Assembly: GCF_025770735.1 (NCBI RefSeq)
Contig: NZ_JAODPB010000010.1
Span: forward strand, 1 to 64,000
Direction of reading: 5' to 3'
Source of the DNA: Shouchella tritolerans
GTDB taxonomy: Bacteria > Bacillota > Bacilli > Bacillales > Bacillaceae_D
DNA: 64,000 nucleotides
The notes beneath the pieces are model-generated. The model was not told the DNA's origin. It searched no databases and saw only the letters and a program-made list of their open reading frames with translations. This document shows, in pieces, positions 21,000 to 29,084 of the stretch. The first letter of the stretch is position 1, and each line of letters begins with the position of its first letter. Position numbers and translations under genes: made by a program.

Positions 21000-21098
21000 A
21001 CCTCTGACTGTAGGAACAACTCACAAACGTCATCTTCGCCCCATCTGTCAAGTGTTTTCTATCAGTCTGAGGATGTTGTCGACTTTGTCGACAACATC
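21000..21098 (-). repeat. Dispersed intergenic repeat, copy B
   Basis: Shares GACTGTAG...ACAAACG at the left and CAAGTGTTTTCTATCAGTC at the right with copy C. It ends in a perfect 12-bp palindrome GATGTTGTCGAC-ttt-GTCGACAACATC (21072-21098). A second hairpin, AGAGGAGCAGG/CCTGCTCCTCT (21099-21125), follows toward yabR and may end the yabR transcript, though it lacks a clear U-run. Confidence 0.65.
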
Positions 21099-21170
21099 AG
21101 AGGAGCAGGATTACCCTGCTCCTCTCTCATTCCTATTTACAAACAGATATACGTTACACAAGCAACATCG

Positions 21171-21611
21171 CTATCCGCGTTTTGCACCCCGACCGCCGCG
21201 TTTAGACTCTGTTTGCCTTTTGATCGTCGACAAACGTTCTTCGCTATCCTTTAGGAAACGGCTCATCTTGTCTTCAAAAGACGCAGCAGGGCGCGATTTT
21301 CCGCCTCCTCGATTATTACTGGAGCGCGGATGAGGGCGCGGAGGGCGGCTTTCTCCTTCGGGACGGTCAACCGCTTTACGGATCGAAAGACCAATTTTGC
21401 CGTCTTTTTCTATATTGACGACTTTCACTGTCACTTCATCGCCAACCTTTAAAAGTTCATTTATATCTTTTACATAATGATCCGCAACCTCACTAATGTG
21501 AACCAGACCCGTTGACCCGCCTGGCAATTCCACAAATGCACCGAAATGTGTAATGCCAGTCACCTTGCCTTGCAGCTTGCTGCCTGCTTCAATGGACATG
21601 AAAACGTACAT
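21171..21611 (-). CDS. yabR: S1 domain RNA-binding protein YabR
   Basis: 146 aa. A single S1 RNA-binding domain occupies about 5-75 (GSKLQGKVTGITHFGAFVELPGG, GLVHISEVADHYV, VKVVNIEKDGKIGLSIR). The tail is rich in Arg, Gly, Pro and Ser (PRPHPRSSNNRGGGKSRP and KRGGRGAKRG), likely unstructured and RNA-binding. Related to the general stress protein GSP13 and the YabR of B. subtilis. The exact target is unknown. It lies between divIC and tRNA-Met as in B. subtilis. Confidence 0.9.
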   Translation of the reverse strand: MYVFMSIEAGSKLQGKVTGITHFGAFVELPGGSTGLVHISEVADHYVKDINELLKVGDEVTVKVVNIEKDGKIGLSIRKAVDRPEGESRPPRPHPRSSNNRGGGKSRPAASFEDKMSRFLKDSEERLSTIKRQTESKRGGRGAKRG

Positions 21612-21676
21612 CCTCCTTAAATTTTGGGTGAACTAAACGTACTCCAATATATTATACCCGACCTGAAATTTTGGTG

Positions 21677-22069
21677 TCAATCGCTCGACTGCTGCTTGGA
21701 GACGTTAATTCTTGTTTCGCCTGGAAGAGTGAGGTAATAATCACGTCTGGCAATCTCTTTAATAAATTCATCGTCTTGAAAATTGGCAATGTCGCGTAAG
21801 AGTTGTTCTTCCTCATTCTTTAGCTGCTCCAATTGTTCAGCCGCAGCTTGTTGTTCTTCCCGTTTTTCATTAATATCGGCTCGTTGTGAGAACAGCGTTA
21901 CACTGCAACAAATAGCGAGCACACTAAAGACGATGCCCATAAATCCAAGCCGACGATAGAGGCCTTTTCGCCTTTTCGCTTGTCGGATTAGTTCTTGCTG
22001 CCTTTGCTCCATATAGTCTGTGTCAAGTTCTTTAATCGTTGCCCGGTGTTTCACTGCCAAATCGCTCAC
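21677..22069 (-). CDS. divIC: Cell division protein DivIC (FtsB-like)
   Basis: 130 aa. A basic cytoplasmic N-terminus (QELIRQAKRRKGLYRR) is followed by one membrane segment (LGFMGIVFSVLAICCSVTLF) and a coiled coil (INEKREEQQAAAEQLEQLKNEEEQLLRDI), then a short extracellular end (YYLTLPGETRINV). This is the DivIC/FtsB architecture; it joins FtsL and DivIB at the septum. It overlaps yabQ by 4 nt. Confidence 0.94.
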   Translation of the reverse strand: MSDLAVKHRATIKELDTDYMEQRQQELIRQAKRRKGLYRRLGFMGIVFSVLAICCSVTLFSQRADINEKREEQQAAAEQLEQLKNEEEQLLRDIANFQDDEFIKEIARRDYYLTLPGETRINVSKQQSSD

Positions 22070-22629
22070 CTCTCATCTTTTTTCCTAAAACGCTCCAATC
22101 GTTCCTGCCATTTACGCAAGATAGGCTGTCCTTTTTTTAAAAGGCCAATAAGGCCTAGTTTTTTCATTAGCCAATATAGGGGTTTAAGCAGGACATAAAG
22201 AATGATGCTCCACACAGAGATTACTATAATCATAACGAAGCGGCGCACGGACATCAACAACCATTTTATCGGCATGACAATGAGCGCTTTAAAAAGACTC
22301 CAAACGAAACGGAATACAGCGTGAACGATATTAATGACCAAATTGACGAGCCAATTATATACGCCTTTAAACAATGCTTGGTAGGCAGCATAACCGCATA
22401 GTAGCGCCAAAAATACATAAATTCGGATATCTCCCTGGTTTGTCTTAAATAAAATATAAAAGACAAGCAGCGCTTGGACAATCCAAAATGTAATGTCAAG
22501 CAAAGCGATGTGAATGCGGAAGGTACGTTGCCTAGGCAGAAAACGGCCGTACGTATCAATAGCCGCGCCAAGGCAAATGCCCATTGCGGCCATAGCGACC
22601 ATTGTATAGAACTGAACAGTTAAAGCCAT
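22066..22629 (-). CDS. yabQ: Spore cortex protein YabQ
   Basis: 187 aa with five or so hydrophobic segments and a basic C-terminus (WQERLERFRKKDER). In B. subtilis YabQ is made under sigma-E, localises to the forespore membranes and is needed for cortex formation. It overlaps yabP at TAATG and divIC by 4 nt, the conserved yabP-yabQ-divIC order. Confidence 0.9.
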   Translation of the reverse strand: MALTVQFYTMVAMAAMGICLGAAIDTYGRFLPRQRTFRIHIALLDITFWIVQALLVFYILFKTNQGDIRIYVFLALLCGYAAYQALFKGVYNWLVNLVINIVHAVFRFVWSLFKALIVMPIKWLLMSVRRFVMIIVISVWSIILYVLLKPLYWLMKKLGLIGLLKKGQPILRKWQERLERFRKKDER

Positions 22630-22943
22630 TATTTAAACAGTTTTCCAAAGAGCCCTTTGGATTTTCCTTGCTGGTTTTGATCGACATAAATCAGGTCGTG
22701 GATTTTTCCCTCAATCGAGACATTTCCTTGCTCTACATTTAAGTTTTTCATATAAAGGTTTTCGCCTCGGACCGATAAATAGCCTTGCACCGTTTCCAGC
22801 AAAAATTCTTCGTTATCGAAGCTGTCTACTTGTTTGACGCCTGTTATATCTAATTGCTTGCGCCCGCGCAACGTAACGTCGTGGTCGTTGTTTTTTCGTT
22901 CACGTCCCATTGGCGTGCCAAACTCGTAAGTAGAACCGTCCAT
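22629..22943 (-). CDS. yabP: Sporulation protein YabP
   Basis: 104 aa. The core DVTLRGRKQLDITGVKQVDSFDNEEFLLET matches the YabP/YqfC family, followed by GYLSVRGENLYMKNL and a C-terminal GLFGKLFK. ATG 22943 is preceded by AGGAGGG; an open frame further upstream lacks similarity. A sigma-E-like -10 (CATACATT) lies about 40 bp before the start. In B. subtilis rqcP sits immediately upstream; here about 4.3 kb of other genes intervene. Confidence 0.92.
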   Translation of the reverse strand: MDGSTYEFGTPMGRERKNNDHDVTLRGRKQLDITGVKQVDSFDNEEFLLETVQGYLSVRGENLYMKNLNVEQGNVSIEGKIHDLIYVDQNQQGKSKGLFGKLFK

Positions 22944-22978
22944 TTTCTGCACCCTCCTAGAAAGCATGTCTTTATTGC

Positions 22979-22986
22979 AATGTATG
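22979..22986 (-). promoter_or_regulatory. Possible sigma-E -10 element before yabP
   Basis: CATACATT on the minus strand fits the sigma-E -10 consensus CATACANT. No convincing -35 lies 14 bp upstream, where a GGGGC-aaa-GCCCC hairpin sits instead, so the call is tentative. Confidence 0.3.
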
Positions 22987-23077
22987 CATGGGGCTTTGCC
23001 CCTAGAACAAGCTTCTAGCACAAAACACACTCTAATGGAGACGGCCTACCCTATTCGTTTAAAGGAGTTACGTCCAG

Positions 23078-23671
23078 TTATGAAAGTTCTTTGCCCTTTT
23101 GCGTTTCTGTTTTTGGGCGCTCTTGAACGCGGCGCTTTAAGTAGATGCCGACTGCAAGAAGAATAGCCACTCCTAACATCGCATACGTCAAGTATGAATG
23201 AACCATGTTCTCGGCTGCACGACCATATACATAAAAGAGGATACCAACAGCATAAAATTTAGCAGCCCTTCCAAGCGCTGCATAAACCATTAGTTTCCAT
23301 AACGAAAATTGGAGCGCTCCTGATAAAATCGTAAATACTTTAAAAGGGATCGGCGTAAAGGCGCCAATTAATATAGCTGCCTCTCCGTTCTTTTTAAACA
23401 GTTTCTCGGCCTTTGTTAAAGCGGTTGGCTTTAACCACTTTTGCAAGACAGAATTTCCGAGCAAACGGCCGAGCATGTATCCAACTGGCGTGCCAAGAAG
23501 ACAAGCGATATACCCTACTGTTGCAAACCAAATGGCTTGGTTTGGGTGAAGCAAGCTTAAGGACACTTGTAGAAAAAACGCAGGGACTGGAAAAATCACA
23601 GCATCTGCAAAGGCGTGCACGAACAACCCCCAGTAACCAAAATCTTCTAAAAACCCCATTATTCCGTCCAA
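23078..23671 (-). CDS. DedA/VTT-domain membrane protein
   Basis: 197 aa, about five membrane segments. Contains FADAVIFPVPAFFLQVSL, GTPVGYMLGRLLG and the VTT-family signature AFTPIPFKVFTILSGAL. The family includes lipid scramblases and putative undecaprenyl-phosphate or phospholipid translocases; no specific substrate can be assigned. The start is either TTG 23671 (AGAGGGG about 10 nt upstream) or ATG 23659. Not part of the B. subtilis locus; first gene of an inserted block between yabP and rqcP. Confidence 0.85.
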   Translation of the reverse strand: MDGIMGFLEDFGYWGLFVHAFADAVIFPVPAFFLQVSLSLLHPNQAIWFATVGYIACLLGTPVGYMLGRLLGNSVLQKWLKPTALTKAEKLFKKNGEAAILIGAFTPIPFKVFTILSGALQFSLWKLMVYAALGRAAKFYAVGILFYVYGRAAENMVHSYLTYAMLGVAILLAVGIYLKRRVQERPKTETQKGKELS

Positions 23672-23758
23672 TCGATAGGCGCCCCTCTCTTAAACAAGAG
23701 CTTCTTTTATTCTCTATTTTTATGAGCGCTTGCGCTGTCTAAGTACAGCCTTGCGAAC

Positions 23759-24805
23759 TTAGTTCATTGGCTGTGCTTGTTTCTCCTGCTTTAGCTGCTC
23801 ATTTTTTTTCTTAAATTTTTCATTATGGGAAGATACATACGCTTGCTTATCCGCTTTCGGGTCCAAAAACTGCTTGACGCCATTAACCGCTGTCGCCCCT
23901 TCAACAAACGCTCCCGATATGAGCTGAAGTTTCCCTGCATGCCTTGTCACGTCCCCTGCGGCAAAAATGCCAGGCTGACTTGTCTCCATACAAGCTGATA
24001 CGCGGAGAAAGCCGTCCTCTTCCAATTCAAGGCCTGCTTCAATCAAAAAGCAACCATCTAGTTTCATTCCATGGTTTACAATGACAGCATCGACTTCAAT
24101 TTGTCGTTGTTCCCCTGTATCACAATGGGCAAGGGTAACCGCTTCAATGGCAGATCCTACCCCATGCAGTTCTTTTATTTGGTAAGGGGTGTGTATTTTC
24201 GTAACAGATTTCATTTGTTCCACATTTTTCTCATGCCCGCCAAACTCGTCGCGGCGATGGCACAGAACCACTTCTTTTGAAATGTTGGCAAGTTCGTTCG
24301 CCCAGTCAACGGCTGCATTGCCTCCTCCAGAAATTAAAACCCGTTTGTTTGCAAATATGTCCATTTGCGTGACCGTGTAATGGAGATTGGAAACTTCATA
24401 CCGGTCGGCGCCCTCAATTTCAAGCTTTTGCATAACGGGAATGCCATGTCCAGAAGCGAGCATCACCGCCCGCGTATAATGGGCTTCGCCTTGCTCATTA
24501 AAAAGGGTGTACGTGTTGTCGGGCTCCCGCACCATCCGAACGATGTGTTCATTTAAACATATCGTTGGGTTAAAGGTCGTTGCCTGTTCAACAAGCTGAT
24601 CAATTAATTTTCTACCTGTTGTTGGCGGCATTCCCCCAACATCCCATATAATTTTTTCTGGGTAAAACAAAATTTTGCCGCCTAGCTCTTTATTGTATTC
24701 GACGAGCTTTACTTTTAAATCACGCATCCCTGCATAAAACGTGCTATATAAACCGGCCGGTCCGCCGCCAATAATGGTTAGGTCAAACATCTCTTTTTCC
24801 TGCAC
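23759..24805 (-). CDS. Ferredoxin/flavodoxin-NADP+ reductase, thioredoxin-reductase-like type
   Basis: FAD/NADPH oxidoreductase of about 348 aa. FAD motif IIGGGPAGLYSTFYAG at the N-terminus, NADPH motif VLISGGGNAAVDWANEL, and C-terminal GIFAAGDVTRHAGKLQLISGAFVEGATAVNG with the SSHNEK tail typical of B. subtilis YumC/YcgT. It lacks the CxxC of thioredoxin reductase, as expected of this class. GGAGG lies 7 nt before GTG 24805, preferred over the GTG at 24823. A Fur box overlaps its upstream region, like Fur-controlled ycgT in B. subtilis, so a role in iron-limited metabolism is likely. Confidence 0.92.
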   Translation of the reverse strand: MQEKEMFDLTIIGGGPAGLYSTFYAGMRDLKVKLVEYNKELGGKILFYPEKIIWDVGGMPPTTGRKLIDQLVEQATTFNPTICLNEHIVRMVREPDNTYTLFNEQGEAHYTRAVMLASGHGIPVMQKLEIEGADRYEVSNLHYTVTQMDIFANKRVLISGGGNAAVDWANELANISKEVVLCHRRDEFGGHEKNVEQMKSVTKIHTPYQIKELHGVGSAIEAVTLAHCDTGEQRQIEVDAVIVNHGMKLDGCFLIEAGLELEEDGFLRVSACMETSQPGIFAAGDVTRHAGKLQLISGAFVEGATAVNGVKQFLDPKADKQAYVSSHNEKFKKKNEQLKQEKQAQPMN

Positions 24806-24830
24806 GGTTATTCCTCCGTCCACTCTCTAG

Positions 24831-24849
24831 GATAATGAAAATCATTCTC
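24831..24849. promoter_or_regulatory. Fur box
   Basis: GATAATGAAAATCATTCTC matches the 19-bp Fur consensus GATAATGATAATCATTATC at 17 positions. It lies 26 bp upstream of the ferredoxin-NADP reductase start. Confidence 0.75.
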
Positions 24850-24904
24850 ACTTTTCTTTTAGTTTAGAGGAGGAATGCACCATTTTCAAGCGCCAAATCG
24901 TGGT

Positions 24905-25402
24905 TTATAGCAATTTCCCCATATAGATCTCATTAAGCCACTTGTGGCCATGTCGGATTGCCCGGCGGCGGACACCTTCTTGCTCGTACCCGCATTTCCG
25001 ATACAAATGCAGCGCCCGTGTATTCTCTTCAATCACCGTTAGCTCCAGCCGGTGAAGCTGAACGCTCTGTGCAAAATGGTCCGCTTGCTCTAGCAGCTTC
25101 CTGCCAATGCCTTGGTTGCAGTATTCCTCTAAAATCCCAATCGTAATATAGCCAACATGGCGAATGCGTTGCAATCGGGAACCAAACACACTCAGATAGC
25201 CAACAAGCTTTTTGTTGTGTTCCGCCACAAAAATTGTGGACGACGGGGACTGCTGGATATCGGCAATCGCCTTCCGCTGTTCACGCACCGTTGTCGTTCT
25301 TTCCCCAGGCTCATAGAGCATGTAACTTGCTTCTTTATCTAATTGCAATTGCAACTGCAAAAACTGCTTTGCATCGCTGATTGTTATTTCTCGAAGTTGC
25401 AC
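24905..25402 (-). CDS. GNAT-family N-acetyltransferase
   Basis: 165 aa. Acetyl-CoA binding motif A is seen as GYITIGILEEYCNQGIGRKLLEQA (Q/RxxGxG/A form) and motif B as LELTVIEENTRALHLYRKCGYEQEGVRR, similar to RimJ/RimL-type or spermidine-type acetyltransferases. Substrate unknown. Start GTG 25402 follows GGGGGCGAG. Sits downstream of a divergent dehydrogenase gene and upstream of the Fur-box gene. Confidence 0.85.
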   Translation of the reverse strand: MQLREITISDAKQFLQLQLQLDKEASYMLYEPGERTTTVREQRKAIADIQQSPSSTIFVAEHNKKLVGYLSVFGSRLQRIRHVGYITIGILEEYCNQGIGRKLLEQADHFAQSVQLHRLELTVIEENTRALHLYRKCGYEQEGVRRRAIRHGHKWLNEIYMGKLL

Positions 25403-25532
25403 AGCTACTCGCCCCCAAATATCTAATTTACTTTCTCAGATATTCTACATTGATTTGTTCCCTCCTGCATCAAGAAGGGAGGTGACAAATCAAGCATAGA
25501 TTGCTATCGTTAAACTTAGAGGAGGGGTACAT

Positions 25533-26498
25533 ATGAGCAAACCGACTGTTTTCTTAGCACGTTCTTTGCCTGAAGCTGCGCTTAACCATGTCTCACAATT
25601 CTGCCATTTGCGGATATGGGACGAAAGCAAACCGCTAACGAGAGAAGCATTGGTCCACGAATTGGCTGATGTCGACGGCGCGATGCTAACAGGAATTGGC
25701 GCAGATGCCGAGCTCGTCAAACATGCTAGTAAGCTAAAAGTCATTAGCACCGCCACCGTTGGCTACGATGGCTTTGATGTTGAAGGCCTAGCAGAACAAA
25801 ACATTTATGTCACAAACACGCCGTATGTTCTTGACGAAACGGTTGCAGACTTGCTGTTTGGCCTCATTCTATCAGGGGCGCGCCGTATTGCTCCACTGCA
25901 CGAACAAATGAAGGCAGGCAACTGGACAAAACACACAACAGCACAGTCTCTATATGGACAAGATGTCTACAACCAAACACTCGGTATTGTTGGCATGGGG
26001 CGTATTGGCGAAAAAATCGTTCATCGTGCCAAGGAAGGTTTTGGGATGAAGATTCTTTACCATAACCGCTCAAGCAGGCCGGAAATCGAAAGAAAGTATC
26101 GCGCCAAAAAAGTAGAATTACACGAACTGCTTGAACAAGCGGATGTCGTTGTCGTCATGGTGCCACTTACTAAGGCAACAAAGCATATGATTGGAAAAGA
26201 AGAGCTAAGCAAAATGAAAGAAACGGCCATTCTCGTCAATGGTGCTCGCGGTGCCGTTATTGACGAGGCTGCCCTGATTGAAGCATTAAAGCAAAAAACG
26301 ATTTTTGGTGCTGCTCTTGATGTGTTTGAAGTCGAACCGTTGCCACCAGGACATCCATTGCTAGAGTTGGATAATGTTACACTAACACCTCATATTGGCT
26401 CAGCCACAGCCGCTACCCGTGAAGCGATGGCGCTGCGCGCTGCAGAAAACCTCGTGGCCGGAGCACTCGGGCAAAAGCCTCGTGATGCTCTTTCCTAA
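25533..26498 (+). CDS. D-isomer-specific 2-hydroxyacid dehydrogenase
   Basis: 321 aa. NAD(P)-binding GMGRIGEKI (154-162) and the catalytic triad Arg239 (NGARG), Glu268 (FEVEP) and His287 (TPHIGSAT) are intact. The pattern fits glyoxylate/hydroxypyruvate or D-glycerate dehydrogenases (B. subtilis YvcT-like); the substrate is uncertain. The ribosome-binding site AGAGGAGGGG precedes ATG 25533. It is one of few plus-strand genes and is divergent from the GNAT gene. Confidence 0.9.
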   Translation: MSKPTVFLARSLPEAALNHVSQFCHLRIWDESKPLTREALVHELADVDGAMLTGIGADAELVKHASKLKVISTATVGYDGFDVEGLAEQNIYVTNTPYVLDETVADLLFGLILSGARRIAPLHEQMKAGNWTKHTTAQSLYGQDVYNQTLGIVGMGRIGEKIVHRAKEGFGMKILYHNRSSRPEIERKYRAKKVELHELLEQADVVVVMVPLTKATKHMIGKEELSKMKETAILVNGARGAVIDEAALIEALKQKTIFGAALDVFEVEPLPPGHPLLELDNVTLTPHIGSATAATREAMALRAAENLVAGALGQKPRDALS

Positions 26499-26515
26499 AC
26501 ATCGTCGAACATACT

Positions 26516-26542
26516 AGCCGTAAACAATTTTTGTTTACGGCT
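26516..26542. terminator. Hairpin after the 2-hydroxyacid dehydrogenase gene
   Basis: Stem AGCCGTAAAC / GTTTACGGCT starting 18 nt after the stop codon. No U-run follows on the plus strand, so termination is inferred from stem strength and position only. Confidence 0.5.
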
Positions 26543-26545
26543 TGA

Positions 26546-26671
26546 GACTGTAGACAAACGCTCGCATCCGTCGTCTTTTGCCTCAGTCGTATGCTTATGA
26601 ACCCCCGTTCTACTCACATCTTCCCTCGCCTGCACTCCTCGTCTAACAAGCGTTTTCTATCAGTCTGAGGG
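26546..26671 (-). repeat. Dispersed intergenic repeat, copy C (best defined)
   Basis: About 125 bp. The left end GACTGTAGACAAACGCTCG and the reverse complement of the right end, CAGACTGATAGAAAACGCTTG without its last base, are imperfect terminal inverted repeats. The right end begins 8 bp beyond the stop codon of the HAD gene at 26675. No coding capacity. Confidence 0.7.
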
Positions 26672-26674
26672 CAG

Positions 26675-27337
26675 TTATCGATTTTTCTGGACCACTATTT
26701 CCGCCGCTCGCGGTTGGATTTGCCCTATCTCATTTACTTGGTCGTGTGCTGCACTCAAGTCTTGGCTACCTGAATTTGGGTTCACAAAGCCAATGACGCG
26801 CATTCCCGCGGCCAAGGCAGCCTGCACGCCATGTGCAGCGTCTTCTACTACCGTGCAAGCATCCGGTTGAACGCCAAGTTTTTTGGCTGTTTCCCTATAA
26901 ACGTCAGGTGCAGGCTTCCCGTTAGCGACTTCCTCTCCGCTCATGACAACATCAAAATAGTCGCTGATGCCAAAACCGTTAAGCACCGCTTCAATGAACG
27001 GTCGCGGCGACGAAGACGCTAAACCAATGCGGTACCCGTTATTTTTTAAAGCTGCAAGCAGTTCTTTAATGCCAGGGATCGGTTCGACTTCCCCACTGAC
27101 AACATAGGCTTGCTTTCGCTCATTGGCCTCGTTCAGCACGGCAGATACTTCAAACGTAGCACTGTGCGTTTTCTTAATTTGCTGCCACATATCCCTTGCG
27201 CGGGTGCCTACATAGGATTCTAATTCTTTTTCTCCCAGCTCGACGCCGTATTTCTTACACAGGTCTTGCTCCACTTGGAAATGGAGCGGCTCGCTGTCAA
27301 TGATGACGCCGTCCATATCAAAAATAAAACCGCGCAT
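26675..27337 (-). CDS. HAD-superfamily phosphatase/phosphoglucomutase-like protein
   Basis: 220 aa. Motif I FDMDGVIIDSEP (nucleophile Asp7, acid/base Asp9), motif II SSSPR, motif III lysine in GKPAPDVY and motif IV VVEDAAHGVQAA are intact. The cap begins with PLHFQ, typical of beta-phosphoglucomutase/phosphatase members such as B. subtilis YhcW. Substrate not assignable. Its stop codon region abuts rqcP: the ATG at 27337 overlaps the last base of the rqcP stop. Last gene of the block separating yabP from rqcP. Confidence 0.88.
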   Translation of the reverse strand: MRGFIFDMDGVIIDSEPLHFQVEQDLCKKYGVELGEKELESYVGTRARDMWQQIKKTHSATFEVSAVLNEANERKQAYVVSGEVEPIPGIKELLAALKNNGYRIGLASSSPRPFIEAVLNGFGISDYFDVVMSGEEVANGKPAPDVYRETAKKLGVQPDACTVVEDAAHGVQAALAAGMRVIGFVNPNSGSQDLSAAHDQVNEIGQIQPRAAEIVVQKNR

Positions 27338-27591
27338 TATACAGACTCCTCTTTAACAATCGTATACATTTCAGCAGCTTCTTCTTTTCGTGTGGTGTCA
27401 CGTACGTCGTTTATTTTTACCGTGACGATTTTTTGCCCAAATCGAATCGCCAGTTCATCTCCTGCTTTAACTGTTGTCCCCGCTTTTGCCACTTGGCCAT
27501 TGACTGTTACCCTGCCTTGGTCGCTAACTTCTTTCGCTAACGTTCTCCTTTTAATCAGGCGCGAGACTTTTAAAAATTTATCCAACCGCAT
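27337..27591 (-). CDS. rqcP: RqcP, S4-domain ribosome quality control protein (YabO)
   Basis: 84 aa, an S4 RNA-binding domain protein (MRLDKFLKVSRLIKRRTLA, GRVTVNGQVAKAGTTVKAGDEL). In B. subtilis RqcP binds the stalled 50S subunit with RqcH and supports alanine tailing. ATG 27591 follows GAGGAG at 7 nt; the longer open frame upstream overlaps yabN and is not supported. Confidence 0.94.
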   Translation of the reverse strand: MRLDKFLKVSRLIKRRTLAKEVSDQGRVTVNGQVAKAGTTVKAGDELAIRFGQKIVTVKINDVRDTTRKEEAAEMYTIVKEESV

Positions 27592-27604
27592 CCAATCACT
27601 CCTC

Positions 27605-29071
27605 TTATTCGCTAAATTTACCTTTTGCTTCATTCCACCAGCAATCCAGTTCGCTCATCTCGATGTCGGCTATCGCCTGCCCTTTTTCCTGCGCTTTTTG
27701 TTCAATATACAAAAACCGCTTTTTAAATGTAGTCAACGAACGGTGCAGGGCGACTTCTGGGGATAGATCATAAAATCTAGCTAAGCTTACCGCTGCAAGC
27801 AGAATATCTCCGTATTCTTTTTCCATTTTGCTTTTGCTTGACTTGGCAGCTTCCACTTTAAATTCTTCTATTTCCTCAAAGAACTTTTCCCACACTTCTG
27901 CGACGTTCGCCCATTCAAAACCAGTCTTGGCTGCACGCTTTTGCAAGGCCGCTGCATCTACAAGCATGGAATTCGTTTCAGCTAGCCCGTCTAATGCAGA
28001 CTTAGGCTTGGGCTGTTCTTCTTGTTCTTGCGCTTTTATTTGCTGCCATGTCTGTAACGCTTCGCCAGCTGTTTCCGCCTTTGCATTACCAAACACATGG
28101 GGATGGCGGCGAATCATTTTTTCTGTAAGGGCCCCAATCACATCATCCACGTTAAAATAGCCTTGTTCTTCGCCAATTTGCGCATGTAAGAGCACTTGTA
28201 GCAGGACATCGCCCAACTCTTCTGCCAAATGGCTGTCGTCTTCTTCATCAATCGCCTCAAACACTTCAAATGCTTCCTCAAGCAAGTACCGTTTTAATGT
28301 ATGGTGTGTTTGCTTCTGGTCCCAAGGACAGCCTTCTGGTCCCCGCAACGTTGCAATGACGCCTCGCAAATAGGAAAAGTCGCGGTACAATAATGGGTCC
28401 TCTGTTACAGGCGGCACATATACAGCGGTTAAATTGTTTGCTTTTACATAATGGTCCAATTCAAACAAAGGCACTCGCAAAATCGACTGCTCTGACGTGC
28501 CGGCTGCAGTCACAATCGACACTTCATAATCGTCTGGCAACTTTTCCATTAACGTCAGTTTTACTTCTGACGCAATCAGTGTATCGTATACTTGCACGAT
28601 GATGAGGTGATGGCGAATTTGCAATTCTTCAGCACGTAACGCCGTGCCGTCAACAATTTGGCAGCCTTCAATTGGATCGATTGCCAAAGCCGTGTACATG
28701 TCGTCTAAAAAGGAGGCACCGCCAAGTACGTGAATCGCTACTTCTGTTCCTTGCGCTTGCTTTTGCAAAAGTTGGACCGTCCGCTCCGCCACAAATGGAT
28801 GCCCAGGCACGGCATAAAGGACATCACCTTGTTTTGCTTCTTCTAGCAAACGCGTTGCAATCTCTTTGTAAACATCTTCAAACTCGCTATGTTGTTCATA
28901 AACAGCATCAAATGACGTAAACGCCAGCCCCTCTTCCGCTAATTCCACTAGGACGGGATGGTTGTCTGTGCGCACATAAATGCAATTCGCCTTTTTTAAT
29001 GCACGGTAAATGCCAAGGGGCAGTTGCGCAAGATTGCCTGCTCCTAGTCCAACAACTGATATGGTTCCCAT
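27605..29071 (-). CDS. yabN: YabN: tetrapyrrole methyltransferase-like plus MazG fusion
   Basis: About 488 aa. The N-terminal half (about 1-220) is an SAM-dependent TP-methylase fold (VVGLGAGNLAQLPLGIY, YAVPGHPFVAERTVQLL). The C-terminal half carries MazG-type NTP pyrophosphohydrolase motifs: GCPWDQKQTHHTLKRYLLEEAFEVFEAI, EELGDVLLQVLLHAQI, and a second MazG-like unit near EEIEEFKVEA...KEYGDILLAAVSLAR. The fused form is normal for Bacillus. ATG 29071 is preferred over GTG 29077 because of AAGGTGA just upstream. Confidence 0.93.
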   Translation of the reverse strand: MGTISVVGLGAGNLAQLPLGIYRALKKANCIYVRTDNHPVLVELAEEGLAFTSFDAVYEQHSEFEDVYKEIATRLLEEAKQGDVLYAVPGHPFVAERTVQLLQKQAQGTEVAIHVLGGASFLDDMYTALAIDPIEGCQIVDGTALRAEELQIRHHLIIVQVYDTLIASEVKLTLMEKLPDDYEVSIVTAAGTSEQSILRVPLFELDHYVKANNLTAVYVPPVTEDPLLYRDFSYLRGVIATLRGPEGCPWDQKQTHHTLKRYLLEEAFEVFEAIDEEDDSHLAEELGDVLLQVLLHAQIGEEQGYFNVDDVIGALTEKMIRRHPHVFGNAKAETAGEALQTWQQIKAQEQEEQPKPKSALDGLAETNSMLVDAAALQKRAAKTGFEWANVAEVWEKFFEEIEEFKVEAAKSSKSKMEKEYGDILLAAVSLARFYDLSPEVALHRSLTTFKKRFLYIEQKAQEKGQAIADIEMSELDCWWNEAKGKFSE

Positions 29072-29084
29072 AGTCACCTTGCCT

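Noticed and set aside
25461-25490. Hairpin-like CCCTCC/GGGAGG before the 2-hydroxyacid dehydrogenase gene
   Set aside because: The arms are not true reverse complements; no riboswitch or T-box features.
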